This document shows, piece by piece, positions 33,520 to 42,258 of a stretch of DNA of 64,000 nucleotides (its first letter is position 1; every line of letters starts with the position of its first letter). The position numbers were made by a program, and so were the translations under genes. This DNA comes from DATKDF01 sp963752045. Its GTDB lineage: Bacteria > Acidobacteriota > Vicinamibacteria > Vicinamibacterales > SCN-69-37. The stretch spans positions 434,001 to 498,000 of the forward strand of contig CAVVWN010000008.1 in NCBI GenBank assembly GCA_963752045.1, read 5' to 3'. The notes under the pieces were generated by a model. The model searched no databases. It was not told the DNA's origin and saw nothing but the letters and a program-made list of their open reading frames with translations.

Positions 33520-34506
33520 TCAGGTGTCGCTCCTGTCCTTCCCGTTCGCGCGCGCGTCGGGCTCATCGAGCTCCATGCGTCGGACCCGGTAGAGCAGCTC
33601 TTCCAGCATCTTCCGCGTGCCCGAGAGGACGTCGGCCACCAGACCAATCATGATGATCTGGAAGCCCACGATCATCAGCACGGCCGAGAGGATGAGCGAC
33701 TGGATCTTGCCGGCCGCGTCGGCCGTGAACAGATAGTAGTAGAGGAACCGCATCGAGATCGCAAAACCCGCGAGGAAGACCGTCGAGCCGATGTAGGTGA
33801 AGACCTTCAAGGGCTCGTACATCGTGTAGATGCGCACGATCGTGGCGGCCGATCGCTGGATATAGGACCGGATGCTGTAGAAGAGCCGCGACGGTCGCGT
33901 CCGCGCGTTGGTGTCCACCGGCACGTGCATGATCGCCATCCGGTTCTTGCCGGCCTGGATGATCGATTCGAGCGTGTAGGAGAATTCGGACACGACCGTC
34001 ATTCTGAGCGCGGCTTCGCGCGTGTAGGATCGGAAGCCACTGGTCGTGTCGGGTATCTGGGTGCCCGAGACCTGCCGTACTGCCCAGCTGCCGACCCGCT
34101 GCAGCAACTTCTTGTACCAGGACATGTGCTCGAGCTCGCGGATGTTCCGGTCGCCGATCACGATGTCCGCCTGGCCCGTCGTCAACGGCTCGACGAGCTT
34201 GGCGATGTCCCGGCCGGCGTACTGATTGTCGGCGTCGGTGTTGACGATGAAATCGGCGCCCTGACGAAGACAGCCATCGATCCCGGCCGCGAAGGCCGCC
34301 GCGAGGCCCTTGCTGCGCCGGAATCGGATGACGTGCTGCACGCCGTGCGCCCGGGCCACGTCGGCCGTGCCGTCGGTGGACCCGTCGTCGATGACGAGCG
34401 TTTCGATGATGTCGATGCCGGCAATCGTGCGAGGCAGGTCGGCGAGCGTGGCCGGCAGGGTCTCGGCTTCGTTGAGGCACGGGATCTGGATGATGAGCTT
34501 GGCCAT
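33520..34506 (-). CDS. Glycosyltransferase family 2 with C-terminal membrane helices
   Basis: 328 residues, same plan as its downstream neighbour. Motifs: LIIQIPCLNEAETLPATLAD (4-23), IETLVIDDGSTDGTADVA (about 35-52), RSKGLAAAFAAGID, DFIVNTDADNQYAGRDI (about 88-104) and TTSGFRSYTREAALRM. Two hydrophobic helices near the end (FTYIGSTVFLAGFAISMRFL and LILSAVLMIVGFQIIMIGLV) resemble GtrB-like polyprenyl-phosphate glucosyltransferases. It probably loads a sugar onto the polyprenyl carrier. The C-terminal tail is acidic and cytoplasmic. Neighbour upstream is a GT4 gene 13 bp away. Confidence 0.9.
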   Translation of the reverse strand: MAKLIIQIPCLNEAETLPATLADLPRTIAGIDIIETLVIDDGSTDGTADVARAHGVQHVIRFRRSKGLAAAFAAGIDGCLRQGADFIVNTDADNQYAGRDIAKLVEPLTTGQADIVIGDRNIRELEHMSWYKKLLQRVGSWAVRQVSGTQIPDTTSGFRSYTREAALRMTVVSEFSYTLESIIQAGKNRMAIMHVPVDTNARTRPSRLFYSIRSYIQRSAATIVRIYTMYEPLKVFTYIGSTVFLAGFAISMRFLYYYLFTADAAGKIQSLILSAVLMIVGFQIIMIGLVADVLSGTRKMLEELLYRVRRMELDEPDARANGKDRSDT

Positions 34507-34519
34507 GCGTTCGGTGCGT

Positions 34520-35566
34520 TCAAATCGACCCGGTCAGCCGCTCGATCACGCCGGTCCACGTGACCGTTCGGGCCCGTTCGTAGCCGGCCTCGCCCATCGC
34601 CGCCGCCCGCGCGCGATCGGCGCCCAGGTGCGCCACGGCGTCGCCGAGCGCCTCGGCGGCCGGTTCGGCCACCAGCCCATTCTCTCCGTTCCTGACGAAC
34701 TCGAGGGGGCCGCCGGCGTCGGTGGTCGTCACGACCGGCTTCCGCGAGAGAAATGCCTCGAGCGTCACGTAGCCGTAATCCTCATCGTACGGCGGAAACA
34801 CGACGCCGAGGGCGCCGGCATACAGCGAGACAAGATCCTCGTCGGTGACGTCGCCGAAGAACTGCACGCGGTCGGCGACCCCGACCTGGCCGGCAAGCGC
34901 CTCGAGGGCCCGGCGCTGGGTACCGGTGCCGGCGACCTTGAGCGAGATCTCCGCCGGGACGAACGCGAGCGCCCGGATCGCGAGGTCCACGCGCTTGACC
35001 GTTTCCAGCCGCCCGACCGACAGCACATACGACCCGGCGTCTCCGGGCCTCAGGCGACCGGCGAGGCGGGGCGGGTGGTAGAGCGGTGAGGCGTCGAGGC
35101 CGTTGAAGCGCGCGACCCGCCCGGCCGTGTTCGCGGAATTGGCGAACAGGCGCCGACACTCGCGGAGCATCGACGTGTCGAGCGCGATGAGCTCGGCGCG
35201 CAGCGCCACATCCTCTTCGGTGTGCGCAAAATCGCTGTAGGGCGTGCCCGCCAGCTCGTACGCGGCGCGGTACTGATGGATGAGCCACGTCACCTTGTTC
35301 GGGTGCCTGACGAAGTACGTCGGAAACTTCGTGGCGACGACGAGGTCGATCGTCCGGCCGTTGCTCTCGCTGAGGTCAAGCAGCCGCCAGGCCGCCGCAT
35401 GGGCGGGAATCTCGGGCTTCGGATACCACTTGAACGGCACGCTCACCAGCTCGCAATCGAATCCCGCAAGTCGTAGCTGGCGAACCAGCTCGCGCACGTG
35501 GTACTCGGCGCCGCCGGTGACGAACGGCACCTGGGCCTCGCAGACGACGACGGTGCGTGGCGGCAT
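34520..35566 (-). CDS. Glycosyltransferase family 4
   Basis: 348 residues, GT-B fold. The acceptor half opens with VVVCEAQVPFVTGGAEYHVR, whose GGAE loop is typical of GT4. The donor half has YVLSVGRLETVKRVDLAIRA (about 190-209), and the E-x7-E-like region DEDYGYVTLEAFLSRKPVVT (about 270-289), with LEFVRNGENGLVAEP after it. It is the first gene of the 18-kb minus-strand glycan run, starting 40 bp after the ychF stop. The start is ATG at 35564-35566. Confidence 0.9.
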   Translation of the reverse strand: MPPRTVVVCEAQVPFVTGGAEYHVRELVRQLRLAGFDCELVSVPFKWYPKPEIPAHAAAWRLLDLSESNGRTIDLVVATKFPTYFVRHPNKVTWLIHQYRAAYELAGTPYSDFAHTEEDVALRAELIALDTSMLRECRRLFANSANTAGRVARFNGLDASPLYHPPRLAGRLRPGDAGSYVLSVGRLETVKRVDLAIRALAFVPAEISLKVAGTGTQRRALEALAGQVGVADRVQFFGDVTDEDLVSLYAGALGVVFPPYDEDYGYVTLEAFLSRKPVVTTTDAGGPLEFVRNGENGLVAEPAAEALGDAVAHLGADRARAAAMGEAGYERARTVTWTGVIERLTGSI

Positions 35567-35605
35567 GGGCGTTGGGATCGGCCCGGAAAATCGGGCCGGA
35601 TCGTA

Positions 35606-36685
35606 TCACGTGGCGTGGCGGAAGTTGATCACGTCGCCGTCAGCAACCAGGTACTCCTTGCCTTCGAGCCGCAGCTCGCCGTGCTCGCGGCAGGCGGCAA
35701 GCGACCCGCGGGCGAGCAGCCGATCGCAGGCGACGACCTCAGCGCGGATGAACCCGCGCTGGATGTCCGAGTGAATTGCCCCGGCCGCCTCCTGCGCCGG
35801 CGTGTCCCGGGGAATCGACCACGCCCGGCACTCGTCCTCGCCAACCGTGAAGAACGAGATGTAGCCGAGCAGGTCGTAGGCCGCCCGGATGATGCGGTCG
35901 AGCCCTGACTCCCTGAGACCGAGGTCGGCCATGAACGCCCGCGCGTCCTCCGGTTCGAGCGCCGCGATCTCGAGCTCGATTCGCGCGCACACGCCCACGG
36001 CCGCAGCGCCGGCGACAGAGGTGAACTCGGCCAGACCCGAAATGGCGTCGAGCTGCCCGACCGTCCCGATCGCATCCTCGCCCACGTTCACGACGAGCAG
36101 CATCGGCTTGGCCGAGAGCAGCTGATACCCACGGAGCCGCTTCGCCTCGTCCCCCGAGAGGCCCAGCGTGCGCAGCGCCGAGCCCGCTTCGAGCGCGGTC
36201 CGGCACCGTTCGAGAATTCCCTGTTCGGTCCGGAGCTCGCTCGAAGGCGTCTTCCTGAGGTCTTTGGCCAGCCGTTCGAGCCGGCGTTCGACCAGACCGA
36301 GGTCCGCGAGGATGAGCTCGTCCTCAACCGTACGGGCGTCTCGCGCCGGATTCACCGAGCCTTTCGGGTGGGGCAGAGCGGGATCGTCGAACGCACGCAC
36401 CACGTGCAGCAGCGCGTCGGCGTTGCGGAACGCGACGACGTCGACGAGCGTCGTGGCGTCGGACCGACCCGCGGCCATGTCGGCGAACTCCACGGTTGCC
36501 GGCACGCGGCGTTCCGGCTTGAAGAGCGCGGTGAGCTCATCGAGACGGTCGTCCGGTACGCGCGAGACGCCGACATGGGCGTCCGATTTGCCGTGCGCGC
36601 GCGGCGCCTCGCGCGCGCTCGTCAGCAATTGGAACAGGGTGGTCTTGCCCGACTGAGGAAGACCGATGAGGCCGGCCCGAAGCAT
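35606..36685 (-). CDS. ychF: YchF/OLA1-type P-loop ATPase
   Basis: 359 residues. G1 is GLPQSGKTTLFQLL (7-20), with Gln-Ser where most YchF have Asn-Val but the P-loop intact. G3 is degenerate (FADMAAG), as usual for YchF. The G4 position reads NVGE, the N-x-x-E form that gives YchF its ATP preference. A helical hairpin spans roughly 125-200 (VEDELILADLGLVERRLERL). The C-terminal TGS domain follows (SFFTVGEDECRAWSIPRDTP...GDVINFRHAT). YchF binds ribosomes and acts in translation and stress control. ATG at 36683-36685 is chosen because MLRAGLIGLP is the family start; the frame is open further upstream only through the promoter spacer. Confidence 0.92.
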   Translation of the reverse strand: MLRAGLIGLPQSGKTTLFQLLTSAREAPRAHGKSDAHVGVSRVPDDRLDELTALFKPERRVPATVEFADMAAGRSDATTLVDVVAFRNADALLHVVRAFDDPALPHPKGSVNPARDARTVEDELILADLGLVERRLERLAKDLRKTPSSELRTEQGILERCRTALEAGSALRTLGLSGDEAKRLRGYQLLSAKPMLLVVNVGEDAIGTVGQLDAISGLAEFTSVAGAAAVGVCARIELEIAALEPEDARAFMADLGLRESGLDRIIRAAYDLLGYISFFTVGEDECRAWSIPRDTPAQEAAGAIHSDIQRGFIRAEVVACDRLLARGSLAACREHGELRLEGKEYLVADGDVINFRHAT

Positions 36686-36778
36686 CTGGGACCGAGCATG
36701 GTACCACGAGACGCGTATTCGCTTTATTTTCTCTAGCGAACAAACAACGTAAGTAGCTTTTTTTTGTGTACTTTGCCG

Positions 36779-36807
36779 TTGACAGGTGCCGATAGTACTT
36801 CTACCAT
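36779..36807 (+). promoter_or_regulatory. Sigma-70-type promoter of the dcw cluster
   Basis: A perfect -35 TTGACA (36779-36784), a 17-bp spacer and a -10 TACCAT (36802-36807), in the AT-rich 156-bp spacer between ychF and mraZ. It is the only full -35/-10 pair I found in the window. Transcription would begin near 36814, 28 bases before the mraZ start. The fourteen downstream genes are tightly packed, so this promoter probably drives much of the cluster. Confidence 0.75.
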
Positions 36808-36819
36808 CGCGTGGAACTA

Positions 36820-36844
36820 ATTGGAGCAAAGTGGAGCAAAAGTG
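36820..36844 (+). promoter_or_regulatory. Putative MraZ-binding boxes overlapping the mraZ ribosome site
   Basis: Two direct repeats TGGAGCAAA spaced ten bases apart (36822-36830 and 36832-36840), read also as AAAGTGG and AAAGTGC steps. This matches the tandem AAAGTG/TGGAG-type boxes through which MraZ represses its own operon in several phyla. The second repeat contains the GGAG Shine-Dalgarno of mraZ, so MraZ binding would block the start of transcription or the leader directly. Confidence 0.55.
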
Positions 36845-37285
36845 CTTCGAGGAAGCTATCCCGCCAAGATCGATGACAAGGGGCGGCTGAAAATCCCGAA
36901 CGCGTTCCGCGCTCTCGTCGAGGAGCGACACGCGGCGTCTGGTCTGTACGTGACCAGCCTGACGGGCGATTCAGTCCGGATCTACCCCATGCCGATCTGG
37001 CTTGGCGTGGAGGAGCGCCTGGCCCGCATGCCAAGTACGCATCCGGCCCGCCTCAAGTTTCTCGACCGCGTGAACTACTTCGGACAGCTGTCCGAGTTCG
37101 ATTCACAGGGGCGGGTGCTGGTGCCGCCGCGGTTGCGCGAGGCGGCCGGGATGTCGGGCGACGTCGACGTGCTCGGCCAGGTGGACTACCTCGAAGTGTG
37201 GAATCACGAACGGTTCCTGGCGAAGCTCCAGCGCGAGCCGTTCAGCGATGACGACGCCCGAGCACTTTCGGAGTTCGGGATCTGA
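36842..37285 (+). CDS. mraZ: Transcriptional regulator MraZ
   Basis: 147 residues with two AbrB-like repeats. Repeat 1 is LRGSYPAKIDDKGRLKIPNA (2-21), repeat 2 FDSQGRVLVPPRLREAAGM (about 85-103). The D-x-K/Q-G-R-l-x-I/V-P signature of MraZ is seen in both. MraZ is a ring-forming DNA-binding protein that represses the dcw operon at its own promoter. GTG at 36842 is chosen: it yields the family start MLRGSYPAKID and has GGAG five bases upstream; a TTG at 36821 would add seven non-conserved residues. The gene overlaps rsmH by 38 bp. Confidence 0.93.
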   Translation: MLRGSYPAKIDDKGRLKIPNAFRALVEERHAASGLYVTSLTGDSVRIYPMPIWLGVEERLARMPSTHPARLKFLDRVNYFGQLSEFDSQGRVLVPPRLREAAGMSGDVDVLGQVDYLEVWNHERFLAKLQREPFSDDDARALSEFGI

Positions 37286-38171
37286 CGCGGCGCACGAGCC
37301 GGTGCTCGTGCGCCAGGTGGTGTCCCTGTTGCGGCCGCATGCCGGCGGCGTGTACGTGGACGGCACCGTGGGTCTGGGAGGTCATGCGGCGGCGCTCCTC
37401 GAAGCCGGGGCCGGACGCGTGATCGGGCTGGATCGTGACGAGGCGGCGCTTGCCGTAGCGGGCGAGCGGCTGATCTGGGCAGGTGAGCGCGTGACACTGG
37501 TGCATGCCGACTACCGTGAGATGGGCGATGCGCTCGCCGCGCGTGGCGTCACCGCCGCCGACGGCGTGCTCGTCGATCTCGGCGTGTCATCGCTCCAGCT
37601 CGACGATCCCTCGCGGGGCTTCAGCTTCCGGCAGGCCGGGCCGCTCGACATGCGCATGGATCGATCGCGCGGCGCGACGCTGGGCGAGCGGCTGGCGACG
37701 GTTGACGAGGCGACGCTCGCCGACGTGATCTGGCGGTTCGGCGAGGAGCGGCGGTCGCGCCGGGTGGCGCGCGCGATTCTGGCCGCGCGCGACCGCGGCG
37801 AACTGGGCGACACCGGCGACCTCGCACGCGCCGCCCGTCGCGGCGCCGGCAGCGGACGCTGGGAGCGCCTCGATCCGGCCACCCGTACGTTTCAGGCCCT
37901 GCGGATCTGGGTCAACGACGAGCTCGACGGCCTCGAGTCCTTCCTCGAGACGGTCGCCACCACGCTGCTCGCGCCTGCCGGCCGGCTGGCTGTCATCGCC
38001 TTCCACTCGCTCGAAGACCGCATCGTCAAACAGACCTTCCGGCGGCTCGCTGCCGGCGGCCCGCCCTACGCGCTCGTCACGAAGCGCGCGGTGCAGCCGG
38101 AGGCCGACGAAGTGTCAGGGAACCCGCGCGCGAGGAGCGCGCGCCTTCGCGTGCTGGAGAGAGCGGCATGA
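37248..38171 (+). CDS. rsmH: 16S rRNA (cytosine-1402 N4) methyltransferase RsmH
   Basis: 307 residues. The SAM site is complete: HEPVLVRQVVSLL, DGTVGLGGHAAALLEAGAGR and VIGLDRDEAAL (about 16-66), then GVLVDLGVSSLQLDDPSRGF (about 104-123) with the FSFRQAGPLDMRMD family signature. The C-terminal FQALRIWVNDELDGLESFLE and VIAFHSLEDRIVK are also diagnostic. RsmH methylates C1402 in the ribosomal P site. The start lies inside the end of mraZ; the end overlaps ftsL by four bases. Confidence 0.96.
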   Translation: MTTPEHFRSSGSDAAHEPVLVRQVVSLLRPHAGGVYVDGTVGLGGHAAALLEAGAGRVIGLDRDEAALAVAGERLIWAGERVTLVHADYREMGDALAARGVTAADGVLVDLGVSSLQLDDPSRGFSFRQAGPLDMRMDRSRGATLGERLATVDEATLADVIWRFGEERRSRRVARAILAARDRGELGDTGDLARAARRGAGSGRWERLDPATRTFQALRIWVNDELDGLESFLETVATTLLAPAGRLAVIAFHSLEDRIVKQTFRRLAAGGPPYALVTKRAVQPEADEVSGNPRARSARLRVLERAA

Positions 38172-38557
38172 GCATCGACGTCGAATACGCGATCAAGAAG
38201 GACATCCGGAACAACCCGGTCATCCGCGAGATTGACCTGGAGCAGAAGCGCGAGTTCGTCCGCGCCCTCGGCCTGGCGGCGGTCGTCGTGGTGATGCTCC
38301 TGTTCTCGTTGTGGCAGCACTTCAAGATCGTGCGGCACGGCTACGACGTCGAGGACCTGCGCGAGCTCATCGCCATCGAGGAAGTCGCGCAGCGCCAGCT
38401 CATTCTCGACCTCGAGACGCTCAAGCGTCCCCAGGAGGTCGCGAGTCGAGCCGGGCGCGAACTGGGCTTCGTGGCGCCGACGGCCGATGACGTCCTGATC
38501 ATCGAACGGCACCGAACGGCGACGCCATCGGCTTCGGTCATCGCGGAAGTGAGGTAG
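38168..38557 (+). CDS. ftsL: FtsL-like cell division protein
   Basis: 129 residues in the ftsL position. A charged cytoplasmic N-terminus (1-36), one membrane helix (about 37-55, LGLAAVVVVMLLFSLWQHF), and a periplasmic heptad-like coiled coil (about 60-100, YDVEDLRELIAIEEVAQRQL) match the bitopic FtsL plan. The family is poorly conserved in sequence, so the call rests on topology, size and the place between rsmH and ftsI. FtsL partners FtsB and FtsQ to activate FtsW-FtsI. The first ATG overlaps rsmH (ATGA). Confidence 0.85.
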   Translation: MSIDVEYAIKKDIRNNPVIREIDLEQKREFVRALGLAAVVVVMLLFSLWQHFKIVRHGYDVEDLRELIAIEEVAQRQLILDLETLKRPQEVASRAGRELGFVAPTADDVLIIERHRTATPSASVIAEVR

Positions 38558-38562
38558 TCGTC

Positions 38563-40729
38563 ATGCTGTCTTCCCTGCGCTCGCGTCTCGCGTCTCGCCG
38601 TTCCCGTCGCCGCATGCCCGCCGATCCGGTCGCCGAGCGGGCCGTCGATCGCGCCACCAGCCGACCTGCTGCACTGCCCACGCTCCTGGATCTCAGCGAA
38701 GGCCCCGATCCTGACGCCGATTCGGCCTGGCGCGGCATCGTGCGGCGCCGGGTGATTGTCGTCCTGGCGATGCTCGCCCTGTGGTCGGCGGGCATCCAGG
38801 CACGGCTCGTGCACCTGCAGGTGTTCGAGCACGAGCGGTACCTGGCGAAGGCGGAGCGTCAGCATCAGGGCGTCGTGACGCTTCCCGGCACGCGCGGCGA
38901 CATCGTCGACCGGAACGGCCACCTGCTCGCCTACTCCGTGGATACGCCCGGGATCGTGGCCTACCCGGTGTTGATCGACGACGCGGCCGAGACGGTCTCG
39001 CAGTTGTGCGGCGCGCTCGGCGACTGCACGAAGGCCGAGCGGGAGCGGTTTCTGCAGAAGTTCGCGACCGACGAGCAGTACATGATGATCCGGCGTCCGC
39101 GATCGGTGATGCCCGACCAGGTGGCGCGAGTCGAGGCTCTCGAGTTCGCCGGGGTTCGGGCCCAGACCGAGTCGCGCCGGTGGTACCCGAACAGGGAGGT
39201 TGCGGCGCATCTGCTCGGTTTCGTCGGCAACGAAGACACGGGGCTCGGCGGCGTCGAAGCCGCGTTCGACACCGAGATTCGCGGCCGCGAGGGCAAGCTG
39301 ATCGTGCAGAAAGACGGCGGGCAGCAGTTCATGTCCGCGCGAGTCGGGCAGGCGCCGACGGCTGGCGTGACGCTCGAACTGACCGTCGACCGGTACCTGC
39401 AGCACCTGGCCGAGCGCGAGCTTGCGGTGGCGGTCAGGGAGAACCGCGCCGCCGGCGGCACGGTCATCATTCAGGATCCGGTCACCGGCGAAGTGCTGGC
39501 CATGGCCAACGAGCCCACGTTCAACCCCAATGACTTCGGCGTGTTTCCGCAGGAGTACCTGGAAGAACCGGGCCGTTCAGGACGTGTACGAACCTGGATC
39601 CACCTTCAAGATCATCACGGCCGCGGCGGCCATCGAGGAAGGTGTGGTGCGCGGCTCGGACGTCATCAACACGAGTCCGGGCTACATCACCATTCCCGGT
39701 CGCGCCCGGCCCATCTATGACGTGCACGCCTACGACCAGCTGACCTTCGAGGACGTCATCGTCAAGTCGAGCAACGTCGGCGCCATCAAGGTGGGCCAGC
39801 AGGTCGGGGCGGAACGGCTGAGCCGGTATATCAGGCGCTTCGGCCTCGGACAGGTGCTCGAGCCCTCGCTGCCCGGGCAGTCGGCGGGCATCGTCTATCC
39901 GGCCAACCGCCTCGACGCGAGTGGCCTGGCGTCGGTGTCGATGGGCTACCAGATCAGCGTCACGGCCCTGCAGATGGCGAATGTCGCGAGCGTGATTGCC
40001 AACGGCGGCGTGCTCATGGAGCCGCACGTCGTCCGCGCCATCATCCGCGACGGCGTGCGGGAAGAACTTGCGCCCAAGGAACTGCGGCGGGTGGTCAGGC
40101 CGGAGACGGCCGCGATCGTCCGGACGTTCATGGAAGGCGTGGTCGAACGCGGCACGGGCACGCGGGCGAAGCTCGATCGGTATCAGGTGGCGGCCAAGAG
40201 CGGGACGGCCGCCAAGATCGTCGGGGGCCAGTACTCGAAGTCGGATTACAACGCCTCGTTTGTCGGCTTCGTGCCGTCGCGGCAGCCGCTCTACACGATC
40301 GTCGTCGTGATCGACACGCCCCGCAATGGGGCGTACTACGGCGGATCGGTCTCGGCGCCGGTGTTCAAGCGGATTGCCGAGGCCGCCCTGCAACGGGCCG
40401 GCGCCACGCCGAGCATCCACCCGGATCGGGCCGTGGTCGTGGCCACGGACCGTCGCTCCGCGCCGGTCCGGCAGTCGCCCGCCCCGGCCGTCGTGCCGGT
40501 GGTGGCGCTGACCGGAGGCCCGACGGTCATGCCGGACCTGCGGGGGATGGGCGCGCGCGAAGCGGTGCGCATGCTCGGGGACCTCGGCCTCGTGACGAGA
40601 CTCGTCGGGTCTGGCCTGGTCGACGCGCAGTATCCGCAGCCGGGTGAGCGCATCACGCGCGGCGATCTCGGCGTCATCCGCCTCAGCCGTCAGCCCGTCT
40701 CAGCGACCGATCCCGGGGGCGAACGATGA
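38563..40729 (+). pseudogene. ftsI: Septal peptidoglycan transpeptidase FtsI (PBP with PASTA), interrupted by a one-base frame break
   Basis: The first frame (38563 to about 39562) has the membrane helix (about 63-85, VIVVLAMLALWSAGIQARLV), the dimerisation domain (RGDIVDRNGHLLAYSVDTPG) and the start of the transpeptidase. The second frame continues NRAVQDVYEPGSTFKI with the active-site Ser in STFK, SSN (KSSNVGAIKVG) and KSGTA, then one PASTA domain at the end (VMPDLRGMGAREAVRMLGDL). Skipping one G at 39561-39562 gives QEYLKNRAVQDVYEPGSTFK, a normal sequence just ahead of the active site. The gene is essential in known systems and lies in the intact dcw cluster, so a sequence error is the best explanation. 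It overlaps murE by four bases. Confidence 0.88.
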
Positions 40730-42258
40730 CACTCGGCGCGCTCGTGTCGGTGGCGCACACGCTCGCACCCGATGCCAGCGCACGGGTGGCGGCGCTTGCC
40801 CGGACCGGGACGAACGTGACAGGCGTCGCCCACGACTCGCGAGCCGTCTCACCAGGCGCCGTGTTCGTCGCCATTCGCGGAGAGCGCCTGGATGGCGCGC
40901 GCTTCGCGTCCGATGCCATCGCGCGCGGCGCAGCGGCCATCGTCGCCGAAACCGAAGCACCGCCGGGCATCGCCGTGCCCTGGATCGTGACGGCCGATGC
41001 CCGCCTGGCGCTCGCCGAGCTCGCGGCGGTGTTTCACGGCCGGCCGAGCGAACAGCTCACCGTTGTCGGTGTCACCGGCACCAATGGCAAGACGACGACG
41101 ACCTACCTGGCTGCCTCCGTCCTCGATGCGGCCGGCATGCCCTGCGGCCGGCTCGGCACGGTCACGTTCCGCGTCGGTCCGTCGGACGCCTTCGAACGGG
41201 ACGCCTCGCACACGACGCCCGAGGCCTCCGAAGTGCAGGCGCTCTTGCGCGAGCTCGTCGACAACGGGTGCGCGGCCTGCGTGATGGAGGTGTCGTCGCA
41301 TGCGCTCGCCCTGCAGCGGGTTGCCGGCATGCGGTTTGCGGCCGCGATCTTCACCAACCTGACGCGCGACCATCTTGATTTTCACCAGGACATGGCGAGC
41401 TACTTTGCCGCCAAGCGGCGGCTGTTCGACATGCTCCCGGCCGGGGCGCCGGCCATCGTCAACGTGGACGATCCCCGGGGAGCGGAACTGGCCGCAAGCC
41501 TGCCTCGGGTGCTGACCTACGCGCTCGACCGGCCGGCCGACGTCGGCGGCCGGGCCATCCAGTCGTCGCTCCAGGGGCTGGCCTTCGAGGTCGACACGCC
41601 GAACGGCACGTTGGCGATCCGGTCGCCGCTCGTCGGCCGACCGAATGCCTACAACATCCTCGCCGCCGTCGCGATGGGTGTGGCGCTCGGGCTGCCGGCC
41701 GACGCCATCGAACGCGGCGTGGCTGCGCTCGACAGCGTTCCCGGACGCTTTCAGGTCGTCTCCGGGCCCGACGACGACGTCCGCGTCGTCGTCGACTATG
41801 CGCACACCGACGATGCGCTCAAGAACCTGCTCGAAACGGCCAGGCCGCTGGCCGAGAACCGGCTCATCGTGGTTTTCGGCTGCGGCGGCGACCGCGATAG
41901 GACCAAACGGCCGCTGATGGGCGCCGTGGCCGCGCGGCTCGGCGACCTCGTCGTGCTGACCTCCGACAATCCCAGGTCCGAAGACCCGGGCCGCATCATC
42001 GAGGAGGTGCGTCTCGGACTGCAGCCGACGCCAGAGCCGGGCGGTCCGCCCCGGCCGGCGCCTGCGGTCATCACGCAGCCGGACAGGCGCCGGGCGATCG
42101 ACCAGGCCATCCGCCAGGCCCGCGCCGGCGACCTGGTCGTGATTGCCGGCAAAGGACATGAGAAGTACCAGGTCATCGGCGACCGCACGCTGCCGTTCGA
42201 TGACGTGGAAGTTGCCCGCGCGGCCCTCGGCCAGCGGGGCGCGGCCTCACGGGTGTGA
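40726..42258 (+). CDS. murE: UDP-MurNAc-tripeptide synthetase MurE (meso-DAP adding type)
   Basis: 510 residues. Mur ligase domains in order: an N-terminal UDP-binding domain (VAHDSRAVSPGAVFVAIRG), the ATP loop GVTGTNGKTTTTYLAA (about 110-125), EVSSHALALQRVAG with HDHLDFH-like RDHLDFHQDM, the carbamylated-Lys region, and the C-terminal DYAHTDDALKNLLE. The amino-acid specificity motif DNPRSEDP (in VLTSDNPRSEDPGRII) is the DNPR form, which binds meso-diaminopimelate rather than lysine. It therefore predicts a DAP-type peptidoglycan. Overlaps ftsI (ATGA) and murF. Confidence 0.96.
   Translation: MTLGALVSVAHTLAPDASARVAALARTGTNVTGVAHDSRAVSPGAVFVAIRGERLDGARFASDAIARGAAAIVAETEAPPGIAVPWIVTADARLALAELAAVFHGRPSEQLTVVGVTGTNGKTTTTYLAASVLDAAGMPCGRLGTVTFRVGPSDAFERDASHTTPEASEVQALLRELVDNGCAACVMEVSSHALALQRVAGMRFAAAIFTNLTRDHLDFHQDMASYFAAKRRLFDMLPAGAPAIVNVDDPRGAELAASLPRVLTYALDRPADVGGRAIQSSLQGLAFEVDTPNGTLAIRSPLVGRPNAYNILAAVAMGVALGLPADAIERGVAALDSVPGRFQVVSGPDDDVRVVVDYAHTDDALKNLLETARPLAENRLIVVFGCGGDRDRTKRPLMGAVAARLGDLVVLTSDNPRSEDPGRIIEEVRLGLQPTPEPGGPPRPAPAVITQPDRRRAIDQAIRQARAGDLVVIAGKGHEKYQVIGDRTLPFDDVEVARAALGQRGAASRV

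Noticed and set aside
36757..36765. T-run TTTTTTTT as a terminator
   Set aside because: No stem precedes it on the plus strand; it belongs to the AT-rich divergent promoter spacer between ychF and mraZ.
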